Assembly (NCBI GenBank): GCA_900766575.1
Contig: CAAFVW010000074.1
Coordinates: 1-29,177 of the forward strand
Origin: Lachnospiraceae bacterium
GTDB taxonomy: Bacteria; Bacillota; Clostridia; Lachnospirales; Lachnospiraceae
DNA length: 29,177 nucleotides
Reading direction: 5' to 3'
In this document: positions 7,690-15,186 of the stretch, in pieces
Position numbering within the stretch: the first letter of the stretch is position 1
Layout of the letters: each line of letters opens with the position of its first letter
Made by a program: the position numbers and the translations under genes
The notes under the pieces: generated by a model
The model's database searches: none
Told to the model about the DNA's origin: nothing
What the model saw: the letters and a program-made list of their open reading frames with translations, nothing else

Positions 7690-7971
7690 ATGAAAAAATT
7701 AAGCAAGATCGCACAGGTAACATTTTTCGCGGCAGCATTTGCCGTACTGTTCTCCGGAACCGCAGATGCGTATATTGATCCTTCGGTTATGAACTATGCC
7801 ATTCAGGCAGTAGCCGGTGTTGTTATCGCAGTAGGTGCCGCAGCGGGAATCTACTGGAGAAAGGCTAAGAAGAAGATCGACAAGAGCCTGGGAATTGATG
7901 AGAACAGAAATAAAGAAGTAGAGTCCGATGATATTATGCTGGATCAGGCAGAGGATAAGCAGGAGAAATAA
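7690..7971 (+). CDS. Small single-span membrane protein with YIDPS motif
   Basis: Protein of 93 aa with a signal peptide-like start (MKKLSKIAQVTFFAAAFAVL, likely cleavage after TADA at about residue 27), then YIDPSVMNYAIQ, a small-residue TM helix (about 37-52, AVAGVVIAVGAAAGIYW), a basic stop-transfer stretch RKAKKKIDK and an acidic C-terminal tail. The predicted mature form is one TM with a cytosolic tail. I know of no characterised function. It lies 42 bp after the YidC-TagF gene and 6 bp before the first ectoenzyme gene, so it is almost surely co-transcribed and may be a partner or chaperone of one of them. Confidence 0.8.
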   Translation: MKKLSKIAQVTFFAAAFAVLFSGTADAYIDPSVMNYAIQAVAGVVIAVGAAAGIYWRKAKKKIDKSLGIDENRNKEVESDDIMLDQAEDKQEK

Positions 7972-7977
7972 TCAGAC

Positions 7978-9642
7978 ATGAAAAAAAGGGATAAAAAGCA
8001 GCTGCTGCCGGGAATCGTGGCAGCGGTTGCTGTCAGTTTCCTGGTGTTTTTCTATGCACCGGTAGATCTGTACTGTGCGAATACCGCGGAATTCTGGTTT
8101 GATTTCTCCACGTTATTGCTCACGGCTTTCGGAATGTTTGCGGTAAGCTTTGTACTGTGCATGATTGTCTATCTGATTGCATTTCTGGTACATCCCTATG
8201 TATACCGGATCACTCTGGCAGGAGGACTGGTGCTTTTTATCTGTACTTATGTTCAGGGCAATTTTATGATCGACAAGCTTCCGCCGCTGGACGGATCCTC
8301 CATCTGGTGGGGCAAATACGATAACCTTCGAAACGACACACTGATCCTGTGGGGAGTTGTGCTGACGATCGTTATCGTGGGAATGATCGTGCTGCGGAAA
8401 CAGAAATTTGACAATGTCGTAATGTTCATCAGCGGCTGTATGACACTGATGCTTTTAGTTACCGCATGCAGTACGGTATTCACCAGCGAAGCATGGAAAT
8501 CCAAGGTACACCTGTATATCAGTGAGGAAAATGAATTTCACATGTCTGAGGACGAGAATGTTGTGATTTTTGTTCTGGATACTGCGGACTCCAGAGAATT
8601 TACTTCGCTGTTGGAAGACCATCCGGAGTACCGCAGCATGTTTTCCGACTTTACTTATTATGAAAATATGATGGGAAATTATTCCTGCACCCTGAATGCT
8701 GTTGCCTATATTTTATCCGGAGAGTGGTATGAAAACAAAGAACCTATTCAGGATTATCTGTATCGCGTCTACCGGGAATCTCCATTGTGGGAGGAACTTC
8801 GTACAAGAGGATACCAGATCGGTCTCTATGAGGATGATATACGATCGGACAGTGACAGTGTTGCAGATATTTTTGAAAATGTATATCGCACGACCGTCAG
8901 ACCCAGCTCGTATCTGCAACTGGCAAAAGAGGAACTGAAGCTGGTAGGGTTCCGTTATGCTCCTTATGATCTGAAACGCTATTGCGAGACCAGGGAGGTT
9001 TATTTTGACGCATTGCAGGTCTCGGAACCGGAAGGAACGACGGCCTCTGATTTTACAGAAGACAATATGGCTTTCAAGGAGGCCCTGGCAGAGAACGGTG
9101 TTGTCATGGACCAGAAGCAGAAGAACTTTAAATTCATCCATCTGGAAGGTGCTCATGCTCCCTTTATTTACGGCGGAGACATGGAATATGTTGCAGGAGG
9201 CGATTACCGCCAGAACATGGAAGCGTCGATTGCCCTCGCCGGAAAATATATAGAGGCAATCAAAGAAAGCGGAGCTTATGATAACACGGCCATCATTGTG
9301 ATGGCGGATCATGGCTACAACGGACAGGGAGATGAAACCGACCGGGATATCTGGCTGAGACCGACACCAATGTTTTTGGTCAAAGGCAGAGAGGAAAAGC
9401 ATGATACTATGCAGACTTCCGAAGCACCGGTCTGTTATGAAGATTTGTGGCAGGCTTATTTGCGCCTGATGGACGGTGCACAGAGTGATGCTCTGTTTGA
9501 CTGGAAAGAAGGCGAGGAGAGAGAACGGCGGTATCTCAGATATTCCTTTGAGGAGGCGGACCATATGGTGGAATACATCCAGAAGGGACACGCACAGGAT
9601 CTTGATACCATGGAAGCAACCGGAAGAGTATTTGACAGATAG
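7978..9642 (+). CDS. LtaS/EptA-like membrane phosphotransferase, paralogue 1
   Basis: Protein of 554 aa of the sulfatase/alkaline-phosphatase superfamily with five N-terminal TM helices (about 10-28, 44-70, 75-95, 120-139, 147-168), the topology of lipoteichoic acid synthase, placing the catalytic domain (190-554) outside the cell. Candidate active-site residues are Asp201 (IFVLDTADSREF), Thr238 as nucleophile (NYSCTLNAVAYILSG; only the Thr is kept in all three paralogues), His388/His393 (FIHLEGAHAPF) and Asp444-His445 (VMADHGYNG). A Thr nucleophile rather than a Cys-formylglycine motif (CxPxR) argues for phosphoglycerol or phosphoethanolamine transfer rather than sulfate hydrolysis; this is inference from the family. 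It starts 6 bp after the small membrane protein gene, with AGGAG twelve bases upstream of ATG. Confidence 0.85.
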   Translation: MKKRDKKQLLPGIVAAVAVSFLVFFYAPVDLYCANTAEFWFDFSTLLLTAFGMFAVSFVLCMIVYLIAFLVHPYVYRITLAGGLVLFICTYVQGNFMIDKLPPLDGSSIWWGKYDNLRNDTLILWGVVLTIVIVGMIVLRKQKFDNVVMFISGCMTLMLLVTACSTVFTSEAWKSKVHLYISEENEFHMSEDENVVIFVLDTADSREFTSLLEDHPEYRSMFSDFTYYENMMGNYSCTLNAVAYILSGEWYENKEPIQDYLYRVYRESPLWEELRTRGYQIGLYEDDIRSDSDSVADIFENVYRTTVRPSSYLQLAKEELKLVGFRYAPYDLKRYCETREVYFDALQVSEPEGTTASDFTEDNMAFKEALAENGVVMDQKQKNFKFIHLEGAHAPFIYGGDMEYVAGGDYRQNMEASIALAGKYIEAIKESGAYDNTAIIVMADHGYNGQGDETDRDIWLRPTPMFLVKGREEKHDTMQTSEAPVCYEDLWQAYLRLMDGAQSDALFDWKEGEERERRYLRYSFEEADHMVEYIQKGHAQDLDTMEATGRVFDR

Positions 9643-9667
9643 CAGAGAGAAAGGTGTAAGAAGTTTT

Positions 9668-11332
9668 ATGAAAAAGTTTAATGCGAAAAACTTTATACCC
9701 GGAGTGTTAGTAGCGGTAGCTGTCAGTTTTCTGTTGTTTCTGTATGCACCGGTGGATCTGTACTGTGCGAATACCGCAGAATTCTGGTTTGATTTCTCCA
9801 CGTTGTTGCTCACGGCTTTCGGAATGTTTGCGGTAAGCTTTGTACTGCTTGCGATGGTCTATCTGATTGCATTTCTGATACATCCCTATGTATACCGGAT
9901 CGCTCTGGCAGGAGGACTGGCACTTTTTATCTGTACTTATATCCAGGGCAATTTTATGATCGACAAACTTCCGCCGCTGGACGGAACTTCTATCTGGTGG
10001 GGCAAATACGATATCCTTCGAAAAGACACACTGATCCTGTGGGGAGTTGTGCTGACGATCGTCATCGTGGGAATGATCGTGCTCCGGAAACAGAAGTTTG
10101 ACAATGTCGTAATATTCATCAGCGGCTGTATGACATTGATGCTTTTAGTTACCGCATGCAGCACGGTATTCACCAGCGGAGCGCTGCATTCCAAACTGCA
10201 TATGCATGTCAGCGTGGAAGAAGAATTTGAAATGTCACAGGATGAAAACTTTGTGATTCTGGTATTGGATACTGCGGATTCTAGAGAGTTTACATCGCTA
10301 TTGGAAGAACATCCGGAGTACCGGGATACTTTTGCAGATTTTACTTATTTTGAGAATACTACGGGGGCGTATACCAGTACTCTGAATGCGATTCCTTTTA
10401 TTTTATCCGGGGAATGGTATGAAAATGAGGGCTCTTTTCAGGAATATCTGGACAGGGTTTATCGGGAGTCCCCATTGTGGAAAGAATTGAAGAGCAGAGA
10501 CTACCGGATCGATCTCTATGAGGATGACATTCGCGCACAGGATGAGACCATCGTAGACAATTTCGACAATATTTATTTTACGAAGGTCAGTCCTTCTTCT
10601 TATCTGAGTCTGGCAAAGCAGGCATTGAAACTGGTGGGATTCCGCTATGCCCCTTACGATCTGAAACGCTATTGTGAGATCAAAGAAGTGTATTTCAACG
10701 AACTGCGGGTATCACATCCGAAGGGGTCCGAGGCCAAGGCATTTACAGCGGATAATATCATTTTCAAAGAGGATCTGGCAGAACAGGGTGTGACTATGGA
10801 CCAGACGGGGAACCATTTCAAATTTATTCACCTGAACGGGGCCCATGCACCTTTTGTTTATGATAAGGATGTGAATTATATCGGTGTGGAACAGGGATCT
10901 TACCGGCAGAGCATGGAAGCCTCAATTACTCTGGCATCGGAATATATCCGGGCACTGAAGGAAAGCGGAGCCTACGATAATACGGCGTTGATCGTCATGG
11001 CGGATCACGGATATAATGGAATCGGAGAAAAGGAAGAGGATTTCTTAAGACAGGCATCCCTGCTTCTGATCAAAGGAAGAGGCGAACACCATGATACCAT
11101 GCAGATATCGGAAGCCCCCATCAGCTATGAAGACTTGCAGACGGCCTATGTCAGATTGTTGGACGGAGCACAGAGCAACGGTGTGTTTGACTGGAAAGAA
11201 GACGACGTAAGAGAACGCAGATTCTTAGAGTATACGCCGGGCGTTGAAAGACATATGGTAGAATATATCCAGAAGGGACATGCTCAGGATATGAGTACTA
11301 TGGTGCCGACAGGCAGGGAATATGACCGATAA
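9668..11332 (+). CDS. LtaS/EptA-like membrane phosphotransferase, paralogue 2
   Basis: Also 554 aa and aligned without gaps to paralogue 1 through the membrane part, so Asp201 and Thr238 fall at the same positions (ILVLDTADSREF; AYTSTLNAIPFILSG); FIHLNGAHAPF and VMADHGYNG complete the metal-site pattern. Residues 22-172 are nearly identical to paralogue 1, also at DNA level, while the catalytic domain has drifted and in its last 80 residues shares features with paralogue 3 (GRGEHHDTM, VRERRFL). The reading frame is open upstream to 9476, but the ATG at 9668 is chosen because the MKK start and first TM align with paralogue 1 and AAAGGTG lies upstream; a longer start would run through the end of the previous gene. 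Confidence 0.85.
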   Translation: MKKFNAKNFIPGVLVAVAVSFLLFLYAPVDLYCANTAEFWFDFSTLLLTAFGMFAVSFVLLAMVYLIAFLIHPYVYRIALAGGLALFICTYIQGNFMIDKLPPLDGTSIWWGKYDILRKDTLILWGVVLTIVIVGMIVLRKQKFDNVVIFISGCMTLMLLVTACSTVFTSGALHSKLHMHVSVEEEFEMSQDENFVILVLDTADSREFTSLLEEHPEYRDTFADFTYFENTTGAYTSTLNAIPFILSGEWYENEGSFQEYLDRVYRESPLWKELKSRDYRIDLYEDDIRAQDETIVDNFDNIYFTKVSPSSYLSLAKQALKLVGFRYAPYDLKRYCEIKEVYFNELRVSHPKGSEAKAFTADNIIFKEDLAEQGVTMDQTGNHFKFIHLNGAHAPFVYDKDVNYIGVEQGSYRQSMEASITLASEYIRALKESGAYDNTALIVMADHGYNGIGEKEEDFLRQASLLLIKGRGEHHDTMQISEAPISYEDLQTAYVRLLDGAQSNGVFDWKEDDVRERRFLEYTPGVERHMVEYIQKGHAQDMSTMVPTGREYDR

Positions 11333-11365
11333 TGCAAACGAAAACAGACAGAGGAAAATCAGAAG

Positions 11366-13045
11366 ATGAATAAAGATGTGAAAAGCGTTAAAATAACAAA
11401 ACAGCAGCTTCTTCCGGGAATTACGATCTCCGTGGCCATCAGTTTTATATTGCTTATGTACGCACCGGTGGAATTATATTGCAGTAATCTGGATGAATTC
11501 TGGTTCGACTTCGGAGTTCTGATCCGAATGGCTCTGGGCCTGTTTGTAATCGGTCTGGTGCTCCTTGTGGTGACCTATACAATTCTTTTGTGGATTCATC
11601 CCGTTCTGTACAAAATAGGACTGGCAGGAGGACTTGTCCTGTTTCTCTGCTCCTATGTGCAGGGAGAGTTCCTGATCACGGGATTGCCGGTGTTAGACGG
11701 AACCACACTGGACTGGAATGCCTATCCGGAACTTCGGAGAGAATCCCTGATTCTGTGGGCTGTGGTGATCCTTATAACAGTGGTTCTTCTGATTCTTTTC
11801 AAAAAGAAAAAGCAGATGTTTGAAAACGTGCTGATGTTTATCAGCGGATGTATGACATTAATGCTTTTGGTGACCATGATAAGTACCATAGTGACCACCG
11901 GAGGGATAAATAAGCCTCAGAGTCAGTTATATGCAACGGAAAAAGAAGAATTCAATATGTCGCAGGACGAGAATTTCGTGATTCTTGTATTGGATACGGT
12001 CGATTCCAGAGAGTTCAGTTCTCTTCTGGAAGAACATCCCGAATATCGGGAGATATTCCGGGACTTTACTTATTTTGAAAATAACACCGGAACCTATGCC
12101 TGCACGCAGTACGCGGTTCCTTATATCCTCGGAGGAGAATGGTATGAGGGAGAGGAATCCTATACAGATCATGTGAACAAGGAGTACATGCAGTCTCCCC
12201 TGTTTTCGGAACTGGAACAGAGAGGCTACAGACTGAATCTGTATGAGGATCAGTTTTTTACGCAGGAAGCGTCCGTTATTACAAGATTTGAAAATGTAAT
12301 ATTGGTAGGATACAACGTAAAGTCATACCTCAGGCTTGCCATGCAGGAGCTGAAACTGGTTGGTTACCGCTATGCACCTTTTGACCTGAAGAGATTCTGT
12401 ATGACAAGAAAGGCCGGATTTGACGAAGAGATTCAGGTAGACTGCGATTACCCGGGATATACGGCAAATAACAGTGTGTTTAAAGAAAATGTGGAGAATG
12501 CGGAGCTGACAACGGAGCCCGGCAGACAGTTTAAATTCATCCATCTGGACGGAGCGCATACCCCGTATGTGTACGATAAAGATTGCAATGTGATCGATGT
12601 CAGTGAGGGAAGCTACAGACAGAGTGTGGAAGCGTCCATTACACTGGCGGCGAAATATCTGGAGAAGCTGAAGGAAGGCGGTGTTTATGATAATACCGCA
12701 CTGATTGTCATGGCGGATCATGGTTACAACGGTCCGGGAGGAGAGGGAGCACTGCTCAGACAATCGGCAATGCTTCTGATCAAAGGAAGGGGAGAACACC
12801 ACGATACCATGAAGACATCCCAGGCTCCGGTCAGCTATGTGGATCTTCAGCAGGCTTATGTCAGACTGATGGACGGAGCAGAGAGCACCGATGCTTTTGA
12901 CTGGAGGGAAGGGGATGTGAGAGAACGCAGATTTCTGATGGATTCCATGGGACAGAGCGGAGAGATCGTGGAATATACACAGACGGGTTATGCTCAGGAT
13001 ATGACGACCATGATCCCTACCGGCAGAATCTTTATCTCGAAATAA
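11366..13045 (+). CDS. LtaS/EptA-like membrane phosphotransferase, paralogue 3
   Basis: Protein of 559 aa, the most diverged of the three. It has the same five-TM plus ectodomain plan, with a nine-residue longer N terminus. Conserved residues are Asp210 (ILVLDTVDSREF), Thr247 (TYACTQYAVPYILGG), FIHLDGAHTPY and VMADHGYNG. The Ser/Cys near the nucleophile vary between paralogues but the Thr does not. GAGGAAAATCAGAAG precedes the ATG. The gene ends the + strand operon and its last 14 bp overlap the 3' end of the convergent signal peptidase gene. Three copies with differing ectodomains suggest different acceptors or sequential steps on one surface glycan; the substrate cannot be read from sequence. 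Confidence 0.85.
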   Translation: MNKDVKSVKITKQQLLPGITISVAISFILLMYAPVELYCSNLDEFWFDFGVLIRMALGLFVIGLVLLVVTYTILLWIHPVLYKIGLAGGLVLFLCSYVQGEFLITGLPVLDGTTLDWNAYPELRRESLILWAVVILITVVLLILFKKKKQMFENVLMFISGCMTLMLLVTMISTIVTTGGINKPQSQLYATEKEEFNMSQDENFVILVLDTVDSREFSSLLEEHPEYREIFRDFTYFENNTGTYACTQYAVPYILGGEWYEGEESYTDHVNKEYMQSPLFSELEQRGYRLNLYEDQFFTQEASVITRFENVILVGYNVKSYLRLAMQELKLVGYRYAPFDLKRFCMTRKAGFDEEIQVDCDYPGYTANNSVFKENVENAELTTEPGRQFKFIHLDGAHTPYVYDKDCNVIDVSEGSYRQSVEASITLAAKYLEKLKEGGVYDNTALIVMADHGYNGPGGEGALLRQSAMLLIKGRGEHHDTMKTSQAPVSYVDLQQAYVRLMDGAESTDAFDWREGDVRERRFLMDSMGQSGEIVEYTQTGYAQDMTTMIPTGRIFISK

Positions 13046-13535
13046 GGCGCTTATTGGGGAGGATGACTTTGCCGGCGATAGTGGAGACCTGTATGATCCC
13101 TACTTCCCCGAAGCGGCTGTCAATGCTATGATTACGGTTGTCACCTAAGACAAAATATTCTCCCGGCGCAAGGGTTATGGGAGCGGCGGCATTCCCGGCA
13201 TCTTCCATGGGAGAGAGATTTGCAGGGGTAGAGTGTTCCTCGCCGTTTACATAGAGAAGGCCGTCCGTGATCTGTACCGTATCTCCCGGCAGGGCAGCGA
13301 TACGCTTGATGATATCACGGCCCAGGTCCTCTCTGCGGATGACCACAACGTCTCCGTAATCCAGATCCTCTGGAAGACCGAATTTCAGGAGCAGGACCGG
13401 CTGGCCGGAAGCGTAGGATGGCTCCATGGAGGAGCCGCTTATGAAATACAGCTGCACTACATAGTGGGACAGAAGATAACAGATGCAGCCGGTAAGTATT
13501 ATAAAAAGAAGATAAGAACGGGTTCTGCGGTTCAT
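13032..13535 (-). CDS. lepB: Signal peptidase I
   Basis: Type I (SipS-like) signal peptidase of 167 aa, which cleaves signal peptides on the outer face of the membrane. One N-terminal TM anchor (about 8-24) is followed by the catalytic Ser36 in ISGSSMEPS and the general-base Lys77 in DIIKRIAALPGD; the late conserved box GDNRNHSIDSR is present. The start at 13535 is chosen because AAAGGAG stands five bases before it; an in-frame ATG twelve codons earlier lacks a ribosome binding site. It is the only - strand gene in the window and is convergent with paralogue 3 (14-bp overlap of 3' ends). It may process exported products of the neighbouring operon, but it could equally be one of several general SPases in the genome. 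Confidence 0.93.
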   Translation of the reverse strand: MNRRTRSYLLFIILTGCICYLLSHYVVQLYFISGSSMEPSYASGQPVLLLKFGLPEDLDYGDVVVIRREDLGRDIIKRIAALPGDTVQITDGLLYVNGEEHSTPANLSPMEDAGNAAAPITLAPGEYFVLGDNRNHSIDSRFGEVGIIQVSTIAGKVILPNKRLISR

Positions 13536-13664
13536 AGAACTCCTTTCTGAAAAGTCAATTATGAATTGCAATAGTTAATTGCTCTATCAGACAATATAAC
13601 ATATTTTGTCAGGCAGAGCCAGAAAAGATAACAAAAGAAATAAAAGAGAAAAAGAGGCGGCAAA

Positions 13665-13884
13665 ATGAAAGTATTACTGTATGCCGGTGGTATCCAGCCA
13701 GTATTGGAATCAGGTACACGGCAATACTCCGGAAGAAGTGAGACAGGATCTGGAGGGCATGCAGACCATGCGTACCCTGGGGAATAATATGGCATGGCTG
13801 TTAAAATGTATTGCCGCGGGAAAAGCTGCTGGTGTGGATTTCCCGGAGAGAGAACCGGCACAGAAGACCAACTTTATTCGATAA
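13665..13884 (+). pseudogene. Remnant of a flavodoxin-type NAD(P)H-dependent oxidoreductase
   Basis: The segment begins like a real gene: an AGAGGCGG sequence, then ATG and MKVLL, the usual first strand of flavodoxin-fold FMN reductases. The frame then runs into TAA after about 40 codons. In another frame from 13681 the sequence reads MPVVSSQYWNQVHG, then a helix NTPEEVRQDLEGMQTMRTLG, NNMAWLLKCIAAGKAAG and a TNFIR end, which looks like the C-terminal third of the same family. The simplest reading is an internal deletion of the middle of the gene that joined the start to the end out of frame. The downstream part could still be translated as a 67-aa peptide from 13681, but it lacks an FMN site. 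Confidence 0.7.
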
Positions 13885-13900
13885 GGAGATATGTGGTATT

Positions 13901-14449
13901 ATGGCAGAGTGGAACGGATTGGGAAGATATCCGGAGGACGCAGAGGCAAATGACTGCCCGGAGGAAGGCACCTTACTGGCCTATGTGGACGGAAGCTATC
14001 AGCATGCGCTGCAAAAATACGGTTTCGGCTGTATCTTTATCCTTCCCGACGGACGGATCTATACGGAATACGGTAACGGTGACAATCCGGACTCTCTGAA
14101 ACAACGGAATGTCTCCGGCGAGATGCTGGGAGCCATGTACGCGGTGCGCTTTGCCTTAAACAGCGGGTTTACGGCCATTGAGATCCGCTATGACTACGAA
14201 GGCATTGAAAAATGGGTCACGGGAGCCTGGAAGAGTAAAAACAATCTGACGAAAAAATATGCGCAGACCATGCGGCTCTGGGGACAGAAGATCCAGATCC
14301 GCTTCACCAAGGTACCGGCTCATTCCAAAGTAAAATATAATGAACTGGCGGATGAGACCGCCAAACTGGGAGTGGTCAACGGAACCGGAATTCCCAAAGT
14401 CAAAAGTCTGGTGGACTTTGAAATGGCAGATCGCGGAGAGGAGTCGTAG
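13901..14449 (+). CDS. RNase H-like (RNase HI fold) protein
   Basis: Protein of 182 aa with the RNase HI fold, expected to cut RNA in RNA-DNA hybrids. The acidic active site is visible: Asp30 (LLAYVDGSY), Glu74 (VSGEMLGAMYAVRFAL), Asp98 (IRYDYEGIEKW), and Asp151 in NELADETAKLG, with His141 in KVPAHSKVKYNELAD as the flexible-loop His. It belongs to the variant common in Firmicutes annotated as reverse transcriptase-like/RNase H family, with an N-terminal extension of about 25 residues. The frame is open further upstream, but the ATG at 13901 follows AAGGAG (12-base spacing) and earlier starts would extend into the pseudogene remnant. It ends directly against rluF (TAG immediately followed by ATG), so the two are likely translationally coupled. 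Confidence 0.85.
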   Translation: MAEWNGLGRYPEDAEANDCPEEGTLLAYVDGSYQHALQKYGFGCIFILPDGRIYTEYGNGDNPDSLKQRNVSGEMLGAMYAVRFALNSGFTAIEIRYDYEGIEKWVTGAWKSKNNLTKKYAQTMRLWGQKIQIRFTKVPAHSKVKYNELADETAKLGVVNGTGIPKVKSLVDFEMADRGEES

Positions 14450-15163
14450 ATGCGGCTGAATAAATATCTGGCGCAATGTGGTGTATGTTCCAGAAGGGAT
14501 GCGGATAAACTGATCGAACAGGGAAAAGTACTGGTCAACGGGCAGACTGCCGGTATGGGACAACAGGTGGAAGAGACAGATACCGTACAGGTCGGCAGGA
14601 AGGTATTACAGGGAAAGCAGTCCTGTAAGGTATTGGCATTTTACAAACCCATAGGTGTGACCTGCACGGAAAGAGATCCCCATGCGGAGAAAAAGATCAT
14701 GGATATGATCCGGTATCCGGAGAGAGTAACTTATGCGGGGCGTCTGGACAAAGATTCCGAAGGGCTGCTCCTTCTGACCAATGACGGAGATCTGATCAAT
14801 GCCATGATGCGGGGAGCCAACCGCCATGAAAAAGAGTACCTTGTAAAGACAGACAAAGAAATAACGCCTGATTTTTTGGAGAAAATGGCAAAGGGTATTT
14901 ATCTGAAAGATCTGGACATCACTACCAGAGAGTGTAAGGTAGAAAAAATCGGGAAATTTACATTCCGTATCATACTGACTCAGGGAGTCAATAGACAGAT
15001 CCGTCGTATGTGTGAAGCCTGTGGAACAAAGGTAAAAGCACTGAAAAGGATCCGTGTCATGAATATTCTTCTGGGAGATCTGAAGCCGGGAGAATGGCGG
15101 GAGGTCACCGGGGAAGAGCTGGAACAGCTTCGTAGGGACACCGGAATGTTAAATCACAAATAA
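14450..15163 (+). CDS. rluF: 23S rRNA pseudouridine synthase, RluF/RluB type
   Basis: Protein of 237 aa that converts a 23S rRNA uridine to pseudouridine. The N-terminal S4 RNA-binding domain (MRLNKYLAQCGVCSRRDADKLIEQG, 1-60) is followed by the RsuA/RluB/E/F catalytic domain with GRLDKDSEGLLLLTNDGDL (97-115; catalytic Asp100) and GVNRQIRRMCEACGTKVKALKRIRVMNI. The HEKEYLVKTDKEIT and IRRMCE blocks resemble E. coli RluF more than RluB, so U2604 is the likely target. Its first codon abuts the stop codon of the RNase H-like gene and GAGAGGAG precedes it. ligA follows 23 bp later. Confidence 0.9.
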   Translation: MRLNKYLAQCGVCSRRDADKLIEQGKVLVNGQTAGMGQQVEETDTVQVGRKVLQGKQSCKVLAFYKPIGVTCTERDPHAEKKIMDMIRYPERVTYAGRLDKDSEGLLLLTNDGDLINAMMRGANRHEKEYLVKTDKEITPDFLEKMAKGIYLKDLDITTRECKVEKIGKFTFRIILTQGVNRQIRRMCEACGTKVKALKRIRVMNILLGDLKPGEWREVTGEELEQLRRDTGMLNHK

Positions 15164-15186
15164 ATCTGTAAAGGCAGGAACACAAG

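Noticed and set aside
9476..9667. Upstream extension of paralogue 2 by 64 codons
   Set aside because: Runs through the 3' end of paralogue 1 out of frame with it; the start at 9668 aligns with paralogue 1 and has its own ribosome binding site.
8713..9813. 366-codon open frame on the - strand over paralogues 1 and 2
   Set aside because: Shadow of two well-supported genes, with no start signal or recognisable domain.
7978..13045. Arylsulfatases (sulfate ester hydrolases)
   Set aside because: No CxPxR or SxPxR formylglycine motif; a Thr is the only conserved nucleophile candidate and the five-TM plan is that of LtaS-type phosphotransferases.
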